From NCBI RefSeq assembly GCF_003963535.1, contig NZ_CP034539.1, positions 248,001 through 312,000 of the forward strand: DNA of 64,000 nucleotides, in the 5' to 3' direction. This document shows, in pieces, positions 20,301-40,393 of this stretch. Positions within the stretch are counted from its first letter, which is position 1; each line of letters starts with the position of its first letter. A program made the position numbers and the translations under genes. A model generated the notes under the pieces. That model made no database searches. It was given only the letters and a program-made list of their open reading frames with translations, and was not told the DNA's origin. The DNA comes from Streptomyces cyaneochromogenes. Lineage in GTDB: Bacteria > Actinomycetota > Actinomycetes > Streptomycetales > Streptomycetaceae.

Positions 20301-23300
20301 GCGCGTCGAGTACGTAGGCGCGGGTGTTCCAGAACGGACGGCCGATCGGCACCGGACCGCCCGAGACGTCCGTACCAGGGGATATGACGTAGTCGGTGCA
20401 GTTGACGGTCGCCTCGGTCGGACCGTAGGCGTTGACCACGGTCACGTCCGGGTGCGCGGTCCGCCAGGAGGTCAGTGCCTCCCCCACCAGCGCCTCACCA
20501 CCCGTGATCAGCATCCCCGACGGGGACACCTCCTCCGGCAAGGCCTCCAGCAGGCCCAGGTGGGAGGGGGTGATCTTCATGAACGACGGCCGACCAGCAT
20601 CCGCTGCGTGCTCGTCCAGCTCGGCCAGCACCACCCGGCCACCACTCACCAGCGGCGTGTACAGGGCCGTCACCGTCAGGTCGAACGCCACCGAGGAGTG
20701 CAGCAACGCCGTGCCGGAGGCATCGGGATACACCTCGCGGGCCCGCTCCAGATACGCCCCCACCGACGCGTGCTCGACCACCACACCCTTCGGCCGACCC
20801 GTCGACCCCGACGTGAAGATCACATACGCCGGATGCCGCAACTCATGCCCAACACCCTCAACCGGACCATCCTCGAACCCGGCCGCTTGCTCCAGCTGCA
20901 CCACGTCATTGATGAACAGCACCGGATCCGCATCCGCGAGGATGTGCGCCACCCGCTCCGCCGGATACTCCGGATCGATAGGTACGTACGCACCCCCGGC
21001 CTTCACCACCGCCAGCAGCGCCACCACCAGCTCCACCGACCGAGGCAACATCACCCCGACAAACGACTCCGGCCCAACCCCCCGGCCCACCAACCACCGA
21101 GCCACCCGGTTCGACCAGGCGTCCAACTCCGCATAGGTCAGCACCCGTTCACCGGCCACCACAGCCTCGGCATCCGGCGTACGAGCCACCTGCTCCGCGA
21201 AGAGCAACGGCAGCGACACCCCCCGCACATCCCGGGACGCACCGTTCCACTCCACCAACACCCGATCCCGCTCGGCCGGGTCGAGGATCTCCACCTCGCC
21301 CACCCGCCGCCCCGGCCCCTCGGCGAGAGCGGTCAGAACACGGACGAAACGCTCGGCGATGCCCTGCGCGGTCTCCCGGTCGAACAGATCCGTGCTGAAG
21401 TCCAGGCCACCGGTGCGCTCCGCGAGGTGGAACGAGAGGTCGAACTTGGCGGCACCCGCGCCGACCGGCCGGCCCGTGACCTCCAGGCCGGGCAGCGAGG
21501 CCACGGTTGCCGCCGCGCCCTGCTCGGTGTTGTCCATCGTGAGCATGGTCTGGAACAGCGGATGCCGGGACAGCGATCGCTCCGGGTTGACCACCTCGAC
21601 CAGCCGCTCGAACGGCAGGTCCTGATGGGCGTAGGCCGCCAGGTTCCGTGCCCGCACCCGCTCGATCAGCTCCGTGAACGTGGGATCCCCGGAGGTGTCG
21701 GTGCGCAGCACGAGCGTGTTGACGAAGAAGCCGACCAGGTCGTCCAGGGCGTCGTCCGTGCGGCCGGCGATCGGCGTGCCCAGCGGGATGTCCGTGCCTG
21801 CGCCGAGCCGGGTCAGCAGAGCCGCGAGCCCCGCCTGGACGACCATGAACAGACTGGCCCGGTGCTCCCGGGCAACCCGCACCAGCCCCTCGTAGACACC
21901 TTCCGGCAGCTCGAAGCCGACCCGGTCACCCTGGTACGAGGCCACCGCCGGCCGCGGCCGGTCGGACGGCAGCACCAGTTCCTCCGGCAGGCCCGCCAGT
22001 GCCTCCTGCCAGTAGGAGAGCTGACGGGACAGCTCACTGCCCGGGTCGGACTCGTCGCCCAGGACCGCGCGCTGCCACAGGCTGTAGTCCGCGTACTGCA
22101 CCGGCAGCGGCTCCCAGCCCGGAGCACCCAGGCCGGACGCCCGTGAGGCGTAGGCTGCCGTCAGATCGCGCGCCAGCGGACCCATCGACCACGCGTCACC
22201 GGCGATGTGATGCACGACCACGACGAGAACGTGCTCGTCCTCGTCCAGCCTCAACAGCGAGGCCCGCAGCGGCAGATCCACCGCCAGATCGAAGACCGTA
22301 CGCGCCGCCCGGCCCAGCTCCTCCTCCAGCCGCCCGGCATCCGTGTCGACCACGGTCAGCTCGGCACCGGCCCGGTCCGCGTCCAGCACCACCTGGTGCG
22401 AGCCCTCCGCGTCCTCGGCGAAGACCGTCCGCAGACTCTCGTGCCGCGCCACGACATCCGCCAGCGCCAGCCGCAGGGCCGCCTCGTCCAGCACACCCGA
22501 CAGCCGCAGCGCGACCGGGATGTTGTACGTCGCGCTCGGGCCCTCGAACCCGTGCAGGAACCACAGCCGCCGCTGGGCGAAGGACAGCGGGATCCGGTCG
22601 GGCCGGGCCACCCGCCGTACCCTTCCGCGTGCCACCGCGGAGTCGTCGAGAGCGGAGGCGAGTTGGGCGACCGTGGGAGCCTCGAAGACGCGGCGGACGG
22701 CGAGTTCGACGTCCAGTACCGAGCGGATCCGGCTGACCAGCTTGGTGGCGAGGAGGGAGTGGCCGCCGAGGGCGAAGAAGTCGTCGTCGATCGACACCGT
22801 CTCCAGGCCCAGCACCTCGGCGAACAGCCCGCACAGGATCTCCTCGCGCGGCGAGCGCGCGGCCCGGCCTCCCGCGCCGTCGGAGCCGTACTCCGGGGCG
22901 GGCAGGGCACGCCGGTCCAGCTTGCCGTTCGGGGTGAGCGGGAAGACCTCCATGGTCACGAACGCCGACGGCACCATGTACTCGGGCAGCTGGGCGGCCA
23001 GGTGGTCGCGCAGCTCCGGTATCCAGAGGCTGCCGTCGCCGGCCGGGACGAGGTAGGCGACCAGCCGCTTGTCGCCGGGACGGTCCTCGCGCACCAGCAC
23101 GGCCGCCTGGGCCACCTGCTCGTGTGCGGCCAGCACCGCCTCGATCTCGCCGAGTTCGATGCGGTAACCGCGCAGCTTGACCTGGTCGTCGACGCGGGAG
23201 AGGTACTCCAGGTCGCCATCCGCGGTCCAGCGCGCCAGGTCACCGGTCCGGTACATGCGGGTTCCGGTCGCGCCGTGGGGGTCGGCGACGAAACGCTCCG

Positions 23301-25757
23301 CCGAGAGCTCCGGGCGTCCGTGATAGCCGCGGACCACACCCTCGCCGGCGATGTACAGCTCGCCCGGCACCCCGACCGGCGCCGGGCGCAGACCGGCATC
23401 CAGCACGTACACGCGCGTGTTGGCGATCGGCCGGCCGATCCGCGGCTGCCGCGCCCGCTCGGCCGTGACTTCCCAGGCCGTCGACCAGATCGTCGTCTCC
23501 GTGGGCCCGTACAGGTTCGTCACCGAGGCCGCCCGCGCCGCAAGCGCCTGCGCCAGGTCCGCGGGCAGTGCCTCGCCGCCGACCAGTACCCGCACCCCGC
23601 CGAGCACGGCGGCGTCCTCGGCCAGCAGCGCACGCCACAGACTGGGCGTCGCCTGCATCACCGACACACCCTGCCCGGTGATCAGACCGCACAGCGCCGC
23701 CGGATCCCGCACCGCCTCACGTTCGGCGACGACCACCGCCGCGCCGCTGAGCAGCGGCACGAACAGTTCCAGCCCCGCGATGTCGAACCCGACCGTCGTC
23801 ACCGCCAACAACCGGTCCCGACCGGTGAGTTGGAACCGGTCCTGCATCGACGTCAGGAAGTTCACCAACGGCGCCTGCGGCACCACCACGCCCTTCGGCC
23901 GGCCCGTCGACCCCGACGTATAGATCACATATGCCGCGTTGCTCAGGTCGGCGGCCGGCAGTCGGGCGCCCTCGCCGTCGTTCAGGTCCGTGTCGTCCAG
24001 CAGCAGGCGCGGGATGCCGAGGTCCGGCAGAACCGCGTTCAGCTCAGCGGTCGTCAGGACGAGCGCGGGCTCGGCGTCCTGGAGCATGTACGCCAGCCGC
24101 TCCGCCGGATACTCCGTGTCCAGCGGCAGATACGCCGCCCCCGCCTTCCACACCGCCAGCAACGCCACCACCAGGTCCGCGGACCTCGGCAACGCCACGG
24201 CCACGAATCGCTCCGCCCGCGCACCGCGCTCCACCAGCAACCGTGCGAGACGGCTCGAACGGGCATCGAGCTCGGCGTACGACAGCGACACTCCGCCCGC
24301 CACCACCGCGTCCGCGTCCGGCGTGGCCGCCGCCTGCTCGGCGAACAGCTCCACCACCGAACGCCCGGGCACCTCTGCCACCGTGTCGTTCCAGTCGGCG
24401 AGCAGCGTCCGCCGCTCCGCCTCCTCCAGCAGATCGAGGTGCCCGAGCGGCATGTCGGCGTCGGCTGTCACGGCGTGCAGGATCCGTACGAAGCGGTCGA
24501 GGAACCGCTGGGCAGCGTCCTCGTCGAAGACGTCGGTCCGGTACTTGAGGCGGAACGTCATGGTGTCGCGCGCGGAGCCCACGAGCATCAGCGGGTAGTG
24601 GGTGGCCTCGCTGTCCTTGCCGGGGACGAGGCTGATCCCGGGGCCGACGCGGTCGCCGGCCACACCCGCTCCGGACGAGCCGCCCGACGGCTGGACGGGG
24701 TAGTTCTGGAAGACCATCGACGTGTCGAAGAGCTCGCCGTGCCCGGCCGCCCGCTGGATCTCCGCGAGTTCCAGGTGCTGGTGCGGGGTGAGCCGGGTCT
24801 GCTCGTCCTGGACGCGGGCGAGGAGGGCGGAGAGCGGCTCGGCGGGGCGCAGCCGTACCCGGGTGGGCAGGGTGTTGATGAAGAGGCCCACCATGCGTTC
24901 GACGCCCTCGATCTCGGGCGGCCGGCCGGAAACGGTGGTGCCGAAGACGATGTCGTCGCGTCCGGTGTGCTTGGCCAGGGCGGTGGCCCAGGCCGTCTGC
25001 ACGACGGTGTTGAGGGTGACGCCGTGGCGGCGGGCGACCTCGGACAGGGCGGCCGTGTCGACGTCGGAGAGGGAGGCGTGGACCTCTTCGCTGGTGGCCG
25101 CGGAGCGGGCGAGGCCGGGGGCGAGCTGCGTCGGCTCGTTGATGTCGGCCAGGGCCTCGCGCCATGCCGTACGGGCGGCCTCGCGATCCTGGGCGCCGAG
25201 CCAGTTGAGGTAGTCGCGGTAGGGGCGGACCCGGGGCAGAGCGCTCTCGTCGCCGCCTCGCTCGTACAGCGCGAACAGTTCGCCCATGAGGATCGGCAGC
25301 GACCAGCCGTCCAGCACCAGGTGGTGGTTGGTGAACACCATGCGGTATTGGTCGGCGCCGAGTCGCAGCAGGGTGAAGCGCAGCAGGGGCGGCCTGGTCA
25401 CGTCGAAGCGGGTGGTGCGCTCGGCCGTCATGGCCTCGGCGACGGCCGCCGTGCGCTCCTCCTCCGGCAGCCCGCTCAGGTCCCGCTCCTCCCAGGGCAG
25501 CGGGACCTCGCGCAGCACCAGCTGCGCCCAGTCACCGTTCTTGCGCTGCCGGAAGGCCGCGCGCAGGTTGGCATGGCGGGCCAGGAGCGCCTTCGCGGCG
25601 GCGTGCAGGGCGGAGGTGTCCAGGGCGCCTTCGATGTCGAAGGACATCTGCACGACGTAGGGGTCCAGGTCGCCCTCGTCGTAGACGCTGTGGAAGAGCA
25701 GGCCCTCCTGAAGCGGGGCCAGCGGCAGGATGTCCTCGATCTTCCGCGGAGTGCGGC

Positions 25758-25761
<4 letters not shown>
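5389..25761 (-). CDS. lpmC: Six-module NRPS (Gly-Asp-Gly-Asp-Gly-Thr, terminal E)
   Basis: A 6790-residue NRPS with five C-A-T modules and a final C-A-T-E. Carrier-protein Ser motifs ([18 protein letters not shown] in module 6) lie near residues 997, 2024, 3080, 4110, 5169 and 6233. The E domain ([10 protein letters not shown] near 6425) ends the protein. Specificity residues read D-I-L-Q-L-G-L-I/V-W in modules 1, 3 and 5 (glycine), D-L-T-K-I-G-A-V/I-N in modules 2 and 4 (aspartate type), and D-F-W-N-V-G-M-V-H in module 6 (threonine). With the E domain the last residue would become D-allo-Thr. Module 1 starts with a C domain of the type that follows an epimerase (LPLAPLQEG). C domains 2, 4, 5 and 6 have HHxxxDA instead of HHxxxDG. 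GTG start, overlapping the previous stop as GTGA. The C-terminus ([17 protein letters not shown]) is a short communication helix for the next NRPS. Confidence 0.95.
10980..23922 (-). repeat. Near-identical module repeats, 6261-base period (Gly modules)
   Basis: The three glycine A domains carry the same DNA block at about 10985-11400, 17240-17660 and 23500-23922. A common ten-base marker (accgccaaca) begins at 11279, 17540 and 23801, exactly 6261 bases apart each time. The first two blocks differ by only a handful of bases over several hundred. The period equals one Gly-Asp pair of modules, so the NRPS looks built by tandem duplication of a two-module unit, with later homogenisation. Confidence 0.85.
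14080..20820 (-). repeat. Near-identical Asp A-domain blocks (modules 2 and 4)
   Basis: The aspartate A-domain core at about 14083-14560 is almost the same DNA as 20341-20820, offset 6258 bases. A third, slightly more diverged copy lies in module 1 of the initiating NRPS (about 33370-33860). The stretch around 20850-21120 also matches 33875-34170 almost base for base, so sequence has been exchanged between two different NRPS genes. Confidence 0.8.
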
Positions 25762-35672
<9,911 letters not shown>

Positions 35673-35740
35673 GACGGAGCGGTCCTCTCGGTTCTGCGGT
35701 GCGGGGCGCGTACGGACGGCGGACGGGCGCGGGCGCGCCG

Positions 35741-36022
35741 TCAGACGTGGGTCTGGGCCAGTTCTGCGACCAGGGCCTCGCTGAGCGCGTCGATGGTCGG
35801 GTTGTCCCACATGAGCGTCGGGTCGAGGGAGATGTCGAGGTGGTCCTCGAGTTCGGCGGCGACGGCGAGGACGTACAGCGAGTCGAGTCCGTAGTCGGAC
35901 AGCCGCACGCTGGTGTCGATGGCGTCGGCGGGCCGATCCAGGTGGGTGGCGACGCAGTCGGTCAGCCAGGCGCGGAGGCCGTCGACCGTATGGGTCTCGA
36001 CGCCTGAGTCGGGCAGGGGCAT
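35741..36022 (-). CDS. Acyl carrier protein for the fatty acid
   Basis: Free-standing 93-residue acyl carrier protein. The phosphopantetheine site is Ser48 in [10 protein letters not shown], followed by the usual helix and a [14 protein letters not shown] end typical of carrier proteins that work with fatty acyl-AMP ligases. Its expected role is to take the acyl chain from the ligase, hold it during desaturation and present it to the starter C domain of the NRPS 68 bases downstream. The ATG is preceded by GAGGAG at good spacing. It sits 20 bases after the stop of the upstream gene, inside the same operon. Families with similar carriers occur in friulimicin-type clusters, which supports the role by context. 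Confidence 0.9.
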   Translation of the reverse strand: MPLPDSGVETHTVDGLRAWLTDCVATHLDRPADAIDTSVRLSDYGLDSLYVLAVAAELEDHLDISLDPTLMWDNPTIDALSEALVAELAQTHV

Positions 36023-36042
36023 GGCGGTCTCCTCAGAGGGGG

Positions 36043-36846
36043 TCACGGACGGTCGGGGAGGGGGCGCTCGGTGAGGTCGAAGGCGCGCGAGGCCTCGTAG
36101 CGGCGTACGAGCTCCTCGTACAGCCGCTCCTGAACCGGGCCTGCCGGCTGCGCCGCGCGTCGCCGGGTGGCGGCGGGGAACAGCGTGCGGCCGGGGGCCG
36201 CGGCGAGCAGTTCGGGGTCGCAGAGGGCGGTGGCGGCGTTCAGGGGCACCGGGGCGGAAGGGGATCGCGGTGGTCGGCCGGGGACGAAGAGGGCCTGCTG
36301 TGTCTCGCTCAACAACAGCTGGAACACGGCGTGTTCGCCCTGCCTGATGTAGAAGCGCGATCCCATGAGCAGCGACAGGCGGTCCATGGCGGCCTGGAGC
36401 ACGCGGGGCACGAAGTCGGAGTCCGGTGCGTTCTCGGTGTCGCGGACCGCGAGTGTGGTCAGCGCGTCGCACAGCAGCAGATCGGCTAGGACTCCGGCGA
36501 GTACGGCCCGCAGTTGGGGAATGTCGGCGGCCGCCGCCCCGTACAGTCTGCGGGCCCGCAGGTGCCGTATCGCGATCCGCAGTCCGGAGTCGAGCGCGCC
36601 GACGGCCGCGCCCGCCGCGACGGCGCCGTCGGCCGGGGGCCGGGCGAGCGCGGGCGATCGGCGGTACACGGCCCGAGCCGCGTGCATCAGCCGCTCGGTG
36701 TCCTGCGCGTCACCGAGGTCGAGCGGCTCGCCGTCCAGCGGTCGGCCGGCCTCCCGCGCGGCGACGATCGCGTGGAATCCGAAGGGGTTCGCGGTGTCGT
36801 ACGGGTCGCCGAGCCGCTCCTCGACGGTGGTGGCGGTCGTGTTCAC
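36043..36846 (-). CDS. Partial acyl-CoA dehydrogenase-like protein
   Basis: A 267-residue, mostly helical protein resembling only the C-terminal helical half of acyl-CoA dehydrogenases (for example ALDSGLRIAIRHLRARRLYG and LRAVLAGVLADLLLCDAL). The N-terminal and beta domains that help bind FAD and substrate are absent, so it probably works with the full-length dehydrogenase encoded just upstream, not alone. Start is GTG, overlapping that gene's stop as GTGA, so a 1:1 complex is plausible. Role inferred: part of the enzyme that introduces a double bond into the lipid tail. It could also be a decayed paralogue kept for structure. Family assignment is moderate because the similarity is judged by eye. 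Confidence 0.65.
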   Translation of the reverse strand: MNTTATTVEERLGDPYDTANPFGFHAIVAAREAGRPLDGEPLDLGDAQDTERLMHAARAVYRRSPALARPPADGAVAAGAAVGALDSGLRIAIRHLRARRLYGAAAADIPQLRAVLAGVLADLLLCDALTTLAVRDTENAPDSDFVPRVLQAAMDRLSLLMGSRFYIRQGEHAVFQLLLSETQQALFVPGRPPRSPSAPVPLNAATALCDPELLAAAPGRTLFPAATRRRAAQPAGPVQERLYEELVRRYEASRAFDLTERPLPDRP

Positions 36847-38579
36847 GAGGCGGTCGCCTCCCGGGAGTCGGCGGGCCCTGCCTGGCCGAGGTGGTCGAGG
36901 AGGGTGCGGAAGGTGCCGGGCGGGCGGGAGACGAGCGCGTCGGCGAGGTCGTCGAGGACGTCGAGCTCGGTGTCGTCGACCTTGTCGCCGAGCTCGGTGA
37001 GTGCTTTGACGAGGCAGCCGCGCAGCCAGGTCTCGTCGCCGCCCGCGGGCGACGTGCGCACCCACAGGTGCAGTGCCGAGGCCGCCGCGAAGCACAGTTC
37101 GTAGCGCTCGGCGAGGTCGAAGGCGTGGGCGGGCACCGCGCGGGGTGCGAAGCGGACCTGCGCCATTTCCTCGTGGAGCCGGCCGGTGGCGTCCAGGACG
37201 CGCTCGGTGAGGGCCGCGAGCGGGGCGGAGGCGATGGCCCTGACCTGAGCGACGGCGTCGGCCAGGCCCGCGACGACGGAGGCGCCGTCGCCGGAGAGCA
37301 GGCTGAGGGCGTCGGAGCGGAAGGGCCGCAGGGGCACGTGGGGACCGGTCGCCTCGGCGAGGCCCGCCTCGTCCCAGCGGCCCTTGCGGTAGGCGCGGAC
37401 GAGCCGGGGGAACTGTTCGATCAGCGCGTTGCGGTTGACGAGGCTGCTGCCGTCGAAGATGCCGATGATGCGGTGGTCGCGCTCCAGCTTGGCGAACCTG
37501 CCGTGCGGGTCGCCAGCGCCCAGCAGCCCGTACGGGCCGAGCAGTTGGAGCAGCCGGGCGACGATCTCGTCGACCGCGGAGGGCACGAAGGCCTTCGCGA
37601 CCGCCGACACGACGCTCATCTCGCCGGTGAGCGCGTGCACGGAGCGCATCGCCACCAGTCCGACGGCGTCGGCGAGCAGCAGCCCTGCCGCCGCGTCGCC
37701 CAACTCCCGCCTGATGTAGGGACGTCGGGCGAGGGGGATGGTCCCGGCCTGCGCGCCTTGGGTGAACTCCGCCGCGAGCCGCAGTGCCTGGTCGCCGGCG
37801 CCCAGGGACATCGCGGCGCAGCCCGTGCGGGTCAGGTGCAGGGCCTTCACGATGGTCTCGACGCCCTGGCCGACCGCGCCGATCAGCGCGTCCTCGGGCA
37901 GCGGCGCGTCGTGGAAGGCGATGCCGCTGATGTCGGCTCCGCGGATGCCGTAGGTGGGGACCTTCGGCAGGCAGCTGAAGGTGCCGGCCGGAAGGCGGGA
38001 CTTGTCGACGAGGAAGAGGCTGAAGCCGCGTGGGCCGCCGGCTTCGGCGGTGCGGGCGAGCACGGTGACCAGGCCGGCCCGGGTGGCGCTGTTGATGAGC
38101 CACTTCTCGCCGCTCAGCAGCCAGCCACCGTCCGGGGCGAGCCGGGCGGTGACCTCGCCCGCCAGCAGATCGCTGCCGTGGTCGCGTTCGGTCAGGGCGC
38201 AGGAGACGGTCTCGCCGTGGGTGATCCGCTCTCCCAGCCGCCGGGCGGCTTCCGGCTCTCCGGCGATCCAGGTGGAGACGGCGCCGAGATAGGTCTTGCC
38301 GTGCGAGGCGGCGACGGTCAGGTCGGCCCGCGACACGCTGCGCAGCATGGTCATCACGGCGGAGAAGTCGCCGAGGGCGCCGCCGTGTTCGACGGGCACG
38401 TAGTAGCGGCGCAGTCCGAACGCGTCGAGGAAGGCACACGCCTCGGCGGGGAAGGTCTCCGCCCGGTCCAGTTCCGCGAGCGTCTCGGCGGAGAAGGGCA
38501 GGCCAGGTCCGCCGAGTGAGGCCAGCAGGAGGTCGAGACGGTTCGTCACGGTGTCGGGGGTGGTCGTGGGGGCGGTCAT
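36843..38579 (-). CDS. Long acyl-CoA dehydrogenase, lipid-tail desaturation
   Basis: A 578-residue flavin dehydrogenase, longer than the usual 380-400, with the extra length as a helical C-terminal extension. Family features include CALTERDHGSDLLAG (FAD/substrate segment), SGEKWLINSATRAGLV and YGIRGADISGIAFHD. At the usual position of the catalytic Glu, where many family members have YEGT, this protein has IFDGSSLV, so the acid is Asp and the rest of the motif is altered. Likely reaction: alpha,beta-desaturation of the carrier-bound acyl chain, which would fit the 2,3-unsaturated tail I recall for laspartomycin. The ATG overlaps the upstream ligase stop (ATGA) and the gene's own stop overlaps the next start (GTGA), so three lipid genes are coupled. 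The electron acceptor is not apparent in the window. Confidence 0.85.
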   Translation of the reverse strand: MTAPTTTPDTVTNRLDLLLASLGGPGLPFSAETLAELDRAETFPAEACAFLDAFGLRRYYVPVEHGGALGDFSAVMTMLRSVSRADLTVAASHGKTYLGAVSTWIAGEPEAARRLGERITHGETVSCALTERDHGSDLLAGEVTARLAPDGGWLLSGEKWLINSATRAGLVTVLARTAEAGGPRGFSLFLVDKSRLPAGTFSCLPKVPTYGIRGADISGIAFHDAPLPEDALIGAVGQGVETIVKALHLTRTGCAAMSLGAGDQALRLAAEFTQGAQAGTIPLARRPYIRRELGDAAAGLLLADAVGLVAMRSVHALTGEMSVVSAVAKAFVPSAVDEIVARLLQLLGPYGLLGAGDPHGRFAKLERDHRIIGIFDGSSLVNRNALIEQFPRLVRAYRKGRWDEAGLAEATGPHVPLRPFRSDALSLLSGDGASVVAGLADAVAQVRAIASAPLAALTERVLDATGRLHEEMAQVRFAPRAVPAHAFDLAERYELCFAAASALHLWVRTSPAGGDETWLRGCLVKALTELGDKVDDTELDVLDDLADALVSRPPGTFRTLLDHLGQAGPADSREATAS

Positions 38580-40393
38580 GCGGTGGCCTCCGCGGGCGCC
38601 GGGCGACGCAGCAGACTCGGCTGGTAGTCCGCGTACGTGGGCTCCAGCTCGCCCGTGCGGAACAGCTCCCGCATCGCGGAGCGCTGGATCTTGCCGCTGG
38701 TGGTGCGCCGCACGCCGCCGGGCCGCAGCAGCAGCACGGCCCCCACGGGTGCGCCGAATTCGCGCGCCACGGTGAGCCGCATCTCGGCGGCGAGCTCGCG
38801 CAGCCGCTCCTCCTCCTTGATGCCGCGCACCTCGTGGGTGACCACCAGCACCTCGTCGCCCTGCGGCCCCTCCCCCGGCACCGCGAAGCACGCGCCGACG
38901 AGATTGCCCAACTCGGGTCGCTGGGCGCGCAGTTCGTGCTCGATGTCCTGGGGGTAGAGATTGCGACCGCGCAGATTCAGTACGTCCTTGATGCGGCCGG
39001 TGATGTACAGCTCGCCCTCGTGCAGGGCCCCGAGGTCGCCGGTGCGCAGATACCCGGGGTCGCCGTCCGCCGTCGTGGCGCGGAACTCGTCCTCGTTGGT
39101 CGCCTCGCGGTCGAAATAGCCCTGGCCGACGATGTCTCCGCGTACCCAGACCTCGCCGACACTCCCTTCCGGCAGCACCCGCAGTGTGTCGGGGTCGACC
39201 ACCCGCACCTCGGCGCCGAGCGGCGGGCCGCAGCTGACGACCTGGCGCAGCGGCTCGTCCGCGGCGGTCACCGCGGGGCGGAACTCGTGGCGTTCCAGGA
39301 GTTCGGCGGCGACCTCGACCACCCGTGGTTCGGTGCGGAAGGACCCGGAGATGAAGAGGGTCGCCTCGGCCATGCCGTAGCAGGGGGCGAGGGCGTCGGC
39401 GCGCAGGCCGTGCCGCGCGAAGCGCTGGTGGAACCGGTCGAGGACGGCGGCGCGCACGGGTTCCGAGCCGTCGAGGGCGTAGTGCCAGCGCGACAGGTCG
39501 AGTCCCTCGGACTGCGCCTCGGTGACCCGGCGGCTGCACACGTCGTAGGCGAAGTCGGGGGCTGCCGAGGCCTTGAGGTCGAAGCGGTCGATCATGTGCA
39601 GCCACAGATGGGGCCGCTTGAGGAAGGTGGTGGGGCTCATCAGGAAGGTCGTCGAGCCGGTCATCAGCTGAGGGAGGATCGAGCCCATCAGCCCCATGTC
39701 GTGGAAGTGCGGGATCCAGCCGCCGGCCGGGAAGTTGTCGTCCATCCCGAGCGCGTCGATCAGTCGGGCGCTGTTGTGCAGCAGATTCCCGTGGCTGATC
39801 ATGACGCCCTTGGGGTCGCCGGTCGATCCGGAGGTGTACTGGAGCACGGCGAGCGTGTCGTGCCCGGCGTCGGGCATCGTCCAGCCGTCGGGGTCCGGGC
39901 CCGCCTCGGTCTCCTCGTCGGACACCAGGAGGGGTACCCGGCCGAGTCCTTCCTCGGCCATCCACTCCTCGACCTCACCGTGCGTGGCGGCGTCGGTGAG
40001 GATCACGGCGGCACCCGAGTCGGCGACGATCCGCCGCACCCGGTGCCGCTCATGTCGGTAGCGGCCGGGCAGCGAGGACGGGACCGCGACCGCGCCGGCG
40101 TACAGACAGCCGAAGAAGGCGGTCAGGAAGGGGAGTCCGGCGGGGTGCAGCAGGACGACGCGGTCGCCGGGAACGACGCCCGCGGCGCGCAGTCGTGCGG
40201 CGACGCTCCTGGCACCCTCGTCGAGTCCGGCGTAGTCGAGCCACCGCACCGCGTCCGCCCGCGCCGGGTCCGTGGCGAACGGGTCCGCCATGAATCCGTC
40301 GGTCACAAATGCCGACGCTTGCTTTTCCGGGCGGTTTTCCGCGTGTGCCCTGAGCACAGCGGTGACGCTGGGGGCGGTGACGATTCCCGCCAT
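38576..40393 (-). CDS. Fatty acyl-AMP ligase, first gene of the NRPS operon
   Basis: A 605-residue adenylate-forming enzyme. Features include QYTSGSTGDPKGVMISHGN, a GWIPHFHDMGLMGSILPQL segment typical of fatty acyl-AMP ligases, CYGMAEATLFISG, and a C-terminal GRIKDVLNLRGRNLYPQDIE. The last motif with YPQDIE separates acyl-AMP ligases, which pass the chain to a carrier protein, from acyl-CoA ligases. The catalytic lysine is in RRTTSGKIQRSAM. It would activate the lipid-tail acid and load the small acyl carrier protein encoded three genes downstream. It is the first gene of the long minus-strand operon, and about 300 bases of divergent promoter region precede it. The stop overlaps the dehydrogenase start by four bases. 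Confidence 0.9.
   Translation of the reverse strand: MAGIVTAPSVTAVLRAHAENRPEKQASAFVTDGFMADPFATDPARADAVRWLDYAGLDEGARSVAARLRAAGVVPGDRVVLLHPAGLPFLTAFFGCLYAGAVAVPSSLPGRYRHERHRVRRIVADSGAAVILTDAATHGEVEEWMAEEGLGRVPLLVSDEETEAGPDPDGWTMPDAGHDTLAVLQYTSGSTGDPKGVMISHGNLLHNSARLIDALGMDDNFPAGGWIPHFHDMGLMGSILPQLMTGSTTFLMSPTTFLKRPHLWLHMIDRFDLKASAAPDFAYDVCSRRVTEAQSEGLDLSRWHYALDGSEPVRAAVLDRFHQRFARHGLRADALAPCYGMAEATLFISGSFRTEPRVVEVAAELLERHEFRPAVTAADEPLRQVVSCGPPLGAEVRVVDPDTLRVLPEGSVGEVWVRGDIVGQGYFDREATNEDEFRATTADGDPGYLRTGDLGALHEGELYITGRIKDVLNLRGRNLYPQDIEHELRAQRPELGNLVGACFAVPGEGPQGDEVLVVTHEVRGIKEEERLRELAAEMRLTVAREFGAPVGAVLLLRPGGVRRTTSGKIQRSAMRELFRTGELEPTYADYQPSLLRRPAPAEATA

Noticed and set aside
15604..22146. A plus-strand open frame of 2180 codons opposite the central NRPS
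   Set aside because: It is an antisense shadow produced by high GC at third positions. Its translation is rich in Arg, Gly, Gln and His, repeats with the NRPS modules, matches no family, and lacks a ribosome-binding site.
35673..35810. A 46-codon N-terminal extension of the initiating NRPS
   Set aside because: No ribosome-binding site, sequence dominated by Arg, Pro and Gly, and homology starts at the downstream ATG with AGAGGA.
36043..38439. A 798-codon minus-strand frame spanning both dehydrogenase genes
   Set aside because: Only its last 267 codons show protein-like sequence (the partial dehydrogenase); the rest is out of frame with the long dehydrogenase, which has a clear ATG and family motifs.
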